From the NCBI GenBank assembly GCA_023442755.1, contig JAEZXS010000375.1, positions 1 through 16,641 of the forward strand: a stretch of 16,641 nt of DNA. The letters are read 5' to 3'. How positions within the stretch are numbered: position 1 is the first letter of the stretch; each line of letters opens with the position of its first letter. A program made the translations under genes and the position numbers. The notes under the pieces were generated by a model. It made no database searches, was not told where the DNA came from, and saw only the letters and a list, made by a program, of their open reading frames with translations. This DNA is from Pseudomonadota bacterium. Its GTDB lineage: Bacteria > Desulfobacterota > Syntrophobacteria > Syntrophobacterales > Syntrophobacteraceae. Below are positions 13,244 through 16,641 of the stretch, one piece after another.

Positions 13244-14653
13244 TTATCCGTCTTTGCGGAATTGGTCGGAGCGGATACCGTATTTGCGCATCAGGTGCTG
13301 GAATGACTGGCGCTCGAGGCCGCTGGCAAGGGCGGCGGCACTGACGCTCCCCCCGGTCCGGGTCAACAGCTCGGTGATGTACCGGGTGGTGAAACTCCTC
13401 AGGAGTTGTTCGCGGGCAAGGCTGTAGGGAATCTCACCAAACTGGCTGTTCAGGAACCCGGAATGGTGATCGTCGATGTCGAACTGCTCCGGCCGGATCA
13501 CTTCTTCCGAACTGAGGGCTGCCGCCCGTTTCACCGCGTTTTGCAGTTGCCGCACGTTGCCTTTCCAGGCACTCTCCATGAGAGCAAAGATGGTTTCGGG
13601 CGCAAGAGTTTTGAAGGGAAGGCCGGCTTCCTCGATATACCGGTTCAGAAAATGAACCGCCAGAAGGGGAATGTCTTCGCGCATTTCTCTTAGCGAGGGC
13701 ATATGAATCGAGACGACATTTATCCGGTAATAGAGGTCTTCCCGAAACTCTCCCTTCGCGATTTTTTCCTGCAGGTTCTGATTGGTCGAAGCGATTACCC
13801 GAACGTCCACCGTCCTGGTGCGGATGTCGCCCAGGGGCCTGATTTCCCCTTCCTGGAGGACTCTCAGGAGTTTGGTCTGGAGCAGCTTGGGAAGATCGCC
13901 TATTTCATCGAGGAAAAGCGTTCCGCCGTCGGCAATCTCGATAAGCCCCTGTTTGTCCTGCAGGGCATGCGTGAAGGCGCCCTTCCTGTGGCCGAAAAGT
14001 TCGCTTTCGAGCAACGCTTCGGGGATGGCCGGGCAGTTTACCGTAACCATTCCCTTCTTGGCCCGGCTGCTCAAGGCGTGGATCGTGCTGCTGGCAAGTT
14101 CCTTTCCGGAACCGCTTTCGCCTGTAACAAGCACGGAAAGATCCGTCTTTGCGACCCTCCGGATGGTGGCCAGCGCTCTCAGCAGTGCCGGGCTCGTCCC
14201 CTTGAAACGGGTCAGGTGCTCGTTTTCCACCAGCTTTTCTTCCAGCGTCGCCGCCTTGCGCATGATCCGCCGGCGTTCGAGGCAGTTGGAAAGCGTATGA
14301 ACCAGGCGGCGCAGATCCAGGGGTTTCGTTACGAAATCATAGGCGCCCTTCTTCAGGGCCTCCACTGCCTGGTCGATTGTCCCGTGCGCCGTCATCAGGA
14401 TGATGCTCGTTTCCGGGTACAATTCCTTGATGCGGTCCATCAGCTCCGTGCCGTCCATTTCGGGCATGCGGATATCCGTGAGAACGATCGAGACGTCCCG
14501 CCCCGCCATCAGCCGGAGAGCTTCGGCCGCCGATTCCGCCACCATCACCCGGCAGTCGATCTCCGGTTCGATGAGGCGTTTGAGGCCGTTGAGCCAGTCG
14601 ATTGCGTCGTCGACTATGAGCAGCGTTTCAATGAAGTTGTTCGTCATTTGCAT
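13244..14653 (-). CDS. NtrC-class sigma54-dependent response regulator with GAFTHA loop
   Basis: A 469-residue transcriptional activator. The receiver (about 8-125) has the acidic pair D15-D16, phospho-acceptor D60 (VLTDIRMPEMDG), T88 and K110. The AAA+ domain (about 147-385) has Walker A GESGSGKE (178-185), the sigma54-contact loop GAFTHA (225-230; consensus GAFTGA), Walker B GGTLFLDEIGD (243-253), arginine-finger region FREDLYYRINV and sensor II GNVRQL. The C-terminus (about 425-465) is a Fis-type HTH (LLTRTGGSVSAAALASGL, HLMRKYGI). The ATG at 14651-14653 overlaps the end of the sensor kinase gene by 26 nt; a second ATG six nt on is also possible. It is the cognate partner of that kinase, and phosphorylation should drive oligomerisation and activation. 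Confidence 0.93.
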   Translation of the reverse strand: MQMTNNFIETLLIVDDAIDWLNGLKRLIEPEIDCRVMVAESAAEALRLMAGRDVSIVLTDIRMPEMDGTELMDRIKELYPETSIILMTAHGTIDQAVEALKKGAYDFVTKPLDLRRLVHTLSNCLERRRIMRKAATLEEKLVENEHLTRFKGTSPALLRALATIRRVAKTDLSVLVTGESGSGKELASSTIHALSSRAKKGMVTVNCPAIPEALLESELFGHRKGAFTHALQDKQGLIEIADGGTLFLDEIGDLPKLLQTKLLRVLQEGEIRPLGDIRTRTVDVRVIASTNQNLQEKIAKGEFREDLYYRINVVSIHMPSLREMREDIPLLAVHFLNRYIEEAGLPFKTLAPETIFALMESAWKGNVRQLQNAVKRAAALSSEEVIRPEQFDIDDHHSGFLNSQFGEIPYSLAREQLLRSFTTRYITELLTRTGGSVSAAALASGLERQSFQHLMRKYGIRSDQFRKDG

Positions 14654-16598
14654 CTACCGGCAACCGGACGGTAAAAGCGGCTCCCATACCGGGGGAGGAT
14701 TCCACCGATATTTCGCCCCCGTGTTCCCTGACGATTCCGAAGGATACCGAGAGGCCAAGCCCCGTGCCGCTTCCAGGCTGCTTCGTGGTGAAGAAGGGAT
14801 CGAAGATCCGGTCCAGGTTCTCAGGTTCGATTCCGACGCCGGTGTCCCGGATCAGGGCTTCGACGCACCGGCGTTCGGGATGATAGCTCGTAGTGACGGT
14901 TATGCACCCGCCCTGGGGCATTGCCTGCCGCGCATTCATCAAAAGATTCATGAAAACCTGCCCGATGCGCTCGGAATCGAAGAAGAACTTGGGCAGCAAA
15001 GGATCGAGGCGGACATCCAGGGAGATTTTTTCCTTTTTGAACTGTTTTTCAACCATGGATATAACGCCCGTAAGGCTCTCGTTGAACTGATTTTTCTGCT
15101 TCCGGTCCGAGCGGCGGCGCGCAAACGAGAGCAGACTGTCTATTACCTGCTTGCATATTCCCGCATTGCGGTCGATCACGCGCAAATCCTCGATCGCAGG
15201 ACTGTCGGCAGCCAGGTCGCGCTCCAGCAATTTCACATAGCACAGAATGATTCCCAGAGGGTTGTTGATTTCATGGGCAAGCCCCGCAGACAACTGGCCG
15301 ACCGCGGCCATCTTCTCCATCTGCATCATCTGGTTTTCCGAGCGCTTCTGCAGGGTGACGTCGCGGATGTAGTGGACTACCTGCGCCACGTCCCGGGATG
15401 TGTCGAAAACGGGATAAAAGCTCATGAAATAGCAGCACTCGTCCGGACCGGTCCACTCGCCGCTTACCGGCTTGCCCATGGCAAAAACCCGGTCGAGCAT
15501 GGCTTCCGGAGAACCTGAGCGCTCGACGGCGCTTTTCTCGACGATCTGCATCCCCAGCACGGCGGGGGATGAGCGGGCAATCCACTCCTGATACGCATGG
15601 TTGAGCACCGTAAGGGAACCGTCGGAATTCACGAGCGCCAGGGGATCGCTGATGCCGTCCACTATAGACTGCAGGATTTCGGCATTGGTCTGCAGGGTCT
15701 TTTGCGCTTCCGCCAGGTGGTGTGCCATGGTGTTGAAGGCGCTGGTCATCTCGCCTATTTCGTCCATGTTATGAACCGGCGCCTGTTTGGCAATGCTGGT
15801 ATCCCCATTGGCGATGCTCTCGAACAGCATGGCCATGCGGCGCAACGGGTTTCCTATCAGCCGCAGGAAGGAGCCGTCGATTGCGGCAAACAGCAGGATC
15901 ATGCCAAGAAAACCGATCGTGAAGACCTGCATGGCGAGATTGCTTATCTCTTGCAGCGCCGGCGCCAGCGAGATGGAAATGGACTCCACCCCCATGAGCT
16001 GCCCCGGGAGGTAGCCGAAACCGTTTTCTTTTCCATACAGCCTTATGAGCCCCTGGGGAGCGTCATCGGGAGTGCCGTGGCATCGCAGGCAGTCGGCCGT
16101 TACATAGATCGGCTCCACTATGTAGAACGTCTGCGTTCCGTTCCAGGTGGATATGCCGTGCCATTCCTCCCTCTGCGTGTCGGCCTTGAAATGATCCATC
16201 ATGTAAGCATGGAAAGGGTCCGCTTTATTGATGGGATTTCGCGGGACTTCTGTTACCCGGTTGTATTGGAATCCCGGGTTCTTCTCCCCCAGGTACTCCA
16301 TGATCCCGTAGCGAATCCGGGTCGTCGACATCGCTTCGACGATGAACGCTTCCTGCTCGGGCAGGTTATTGATGAGGTCGAACATCTTCGGACGCAGGGT
16401 ATTGCCGACGTATGCCCCGATACTGTCCATCAGGGCGAAGATGATCTGCCCCGTCTCGTACGTGTCTTGGATCATTTTTTCTTTGAGATACATGTAGACG
16501 GTCAGGGCCGACCCGATGCAAAAGGAGCAGACGATTGCGCCCACGATAAGAGCGAACCGTGTCCTCAGCCTCAGCCGGTTAATTTGCAGTGCTTTCAT
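14628..16598 (-). CDS. Membrane sensor histidine kinase with periplasmic c-type-heme DUF3365 domain
   Basis: A 656-residue sensor kinase. A transmembrane helix (about 15-38), a periplasmic domain of the DUF3365/Tll0287-like family (about 45-215) with a CxxCH heme-c site, C170-x2-C173-H174 (ADCLRCHGTPDDAP), a second helix (about 222-241), HAMP (about 242-297, with NPLRRMAMLFESIANGD), PAS (about 303-415), HisKA with phospho-acceptor H442 (AGLAHEINNPLG) and HATPase_c with N555 (MNLLMNARQAM), G1 DTGVGI (585-590) and G2 GTGLGL (611-616) follow in order. Covalent heme in the periplasm suggests sensing of redox state or a diatomic ligand. AGGCGGA precedes the ATG. It overlaps the NtrC-class regulator gene by 26 nt, so the two are coupled as a sensor-regulator pair. 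Confidence 0.93.
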   Translation of the reverse strand: MKALQINRLRLRTRFALIVGAIVCSFCIGSALTVYMYLKEKMIQDTYETGQIIFALMDSIGAYVGNTLRPKMFDLINNLPEQEAFIVEAMSTTRIRYGIMEYLGEKNPGFQYNRVTEVPRNPINKADPFHAYMMDHFKADTQREEWHGISTWNGTQTFYIVEPIYVTADCLRCHGTPDDAPQGLIRLYGKENGFGYLPGQLMGVESISISLAPALQEISNLAMQVFTIGFLGMILLFAAIDGSFLRLIGNPLRRMAMLFESIANGDTSIAKQAPVHNMDEIGEMTSAFNTMAHHLAEAQKTLQTNAEILQSIVDGISDPLALVNSDGSLTVLNHAYQEWIARSSPAVLGMQIVEKSAVERSGSPEAMLDRVFAMGKPVSGEWTGPDECCYFMSFYPVFDTSRDVAQVVHYIRDVTLQKRSENQMMQMEKMAAVGQLSAGLAHEINNPLGIILCYVKLLERDLAADSPAIEDLRVIDRNAGICKQVIDSLLSFARRRSDRKQKNQFNESLTGVISMVEKQFKKEKISLDVRLDPLLPKFFFDSERIGQVFMNLLMNARQAMPQGGCITVTTSYHPERRCVEALIRDTGVGIEPENLDRIFDPFFTTKQPGSGTGLGLSVSFGIVREHGGEISVESSPGMGAAFTVRLPVDANDEQLH

Positions 16599-16641
16599 TC
16601 CGCCTACTCACGCGAGGGATATACGCCGAGCCTTCATCGCA

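Noticed and set aside
1..16641. CRISPR arrays, rRNA and tRNA genes, transposases and phage genes
   Set aside because: None could be seen: no regularly spaced direct repeats, no RNA-gene signature, and no transposase or phage reading frames.

Overview
The window is about 16.6 kb of dense, GC-rich bacterial chromosome. The gene set is a formyltransferase-only PurH, a core MetE-type methyltransferase, Rrf2, a c-type-heme sensor kinase with an NtrC-class regulator, a YeiH-type transporter and TerC. Together with several TTG/GTG starts behind good Shine-Dalgarno sequences, this fits an anaerobic Desulfobacterota (former Deltaproteobacteria, Syntrophobacter-like) lineage. That assignment is inference from gene types; no rRNA or other marker is present.

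Layout. 1-1165 (minus) is the N-terminal 388 residues of an AICAR formyltransferase, running off the left edge. Divergent from it is a MetE-core/UroD-like methyltransferase (1354-2421, plus). After 436 nt holding a 17-bp inverted repeat comes a soluble PAS/HisKA_3 kinase (2858-4135, plus), convergent with an Rrf2 regulator (4201-4602, minus) that has a palindrome just upstream of its start. Next is a minus-strand pair: a small helical protein (4924-5190) and a zinc-ribbon/degenerate-receiver protein (5238-5891), the latter with a sigma54-like promoter close to its start. Divergent from these are a left-handed beta-helix acyltransferase (6085-6888) and a class I methyltransferase (7037-7582). 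Then, on the minus strand, follow a 37-residue lysine-rich protein, a COG4087-like HAD phosphatase and a YefM-YoeB toxin-antitoxin pair with a readable promoter.

The right third is the most interesting part. A compact minus-strand operon encodes four membrane proteins: a 586-residue YeiH-type transporter with a long N-terminal extension, a 95-residue single-span protein, a 195-residue single-span protein, and a TerC-family protein. Upstream lies a two-component pair on the same strand: a sensor kinase with a periplasmic CxxCH heme site (DUF3365/Tll0287-like), HAMP, PAS and kinase core, overlapping an NtrC-class regulator whose sigma54-contact loop reads GAFTHA instead of GAFTGA. The 613-nt gap between regulator and operon carries a sigma54-type -24/-12 match pointing at the operon, and about 170-200 bp upstream of it a 21-bp tandem direct repeat that could be the enhancer site.

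My working model (inference) is that a redox or ligand signal at the periplasmic heme activates the regulator, which turns on a YeiH/TerC transport operon through sigma54. The same gap also holds degenerate dispersed-repeat sequence, so the regulatory reading has a mobile-element alternative.
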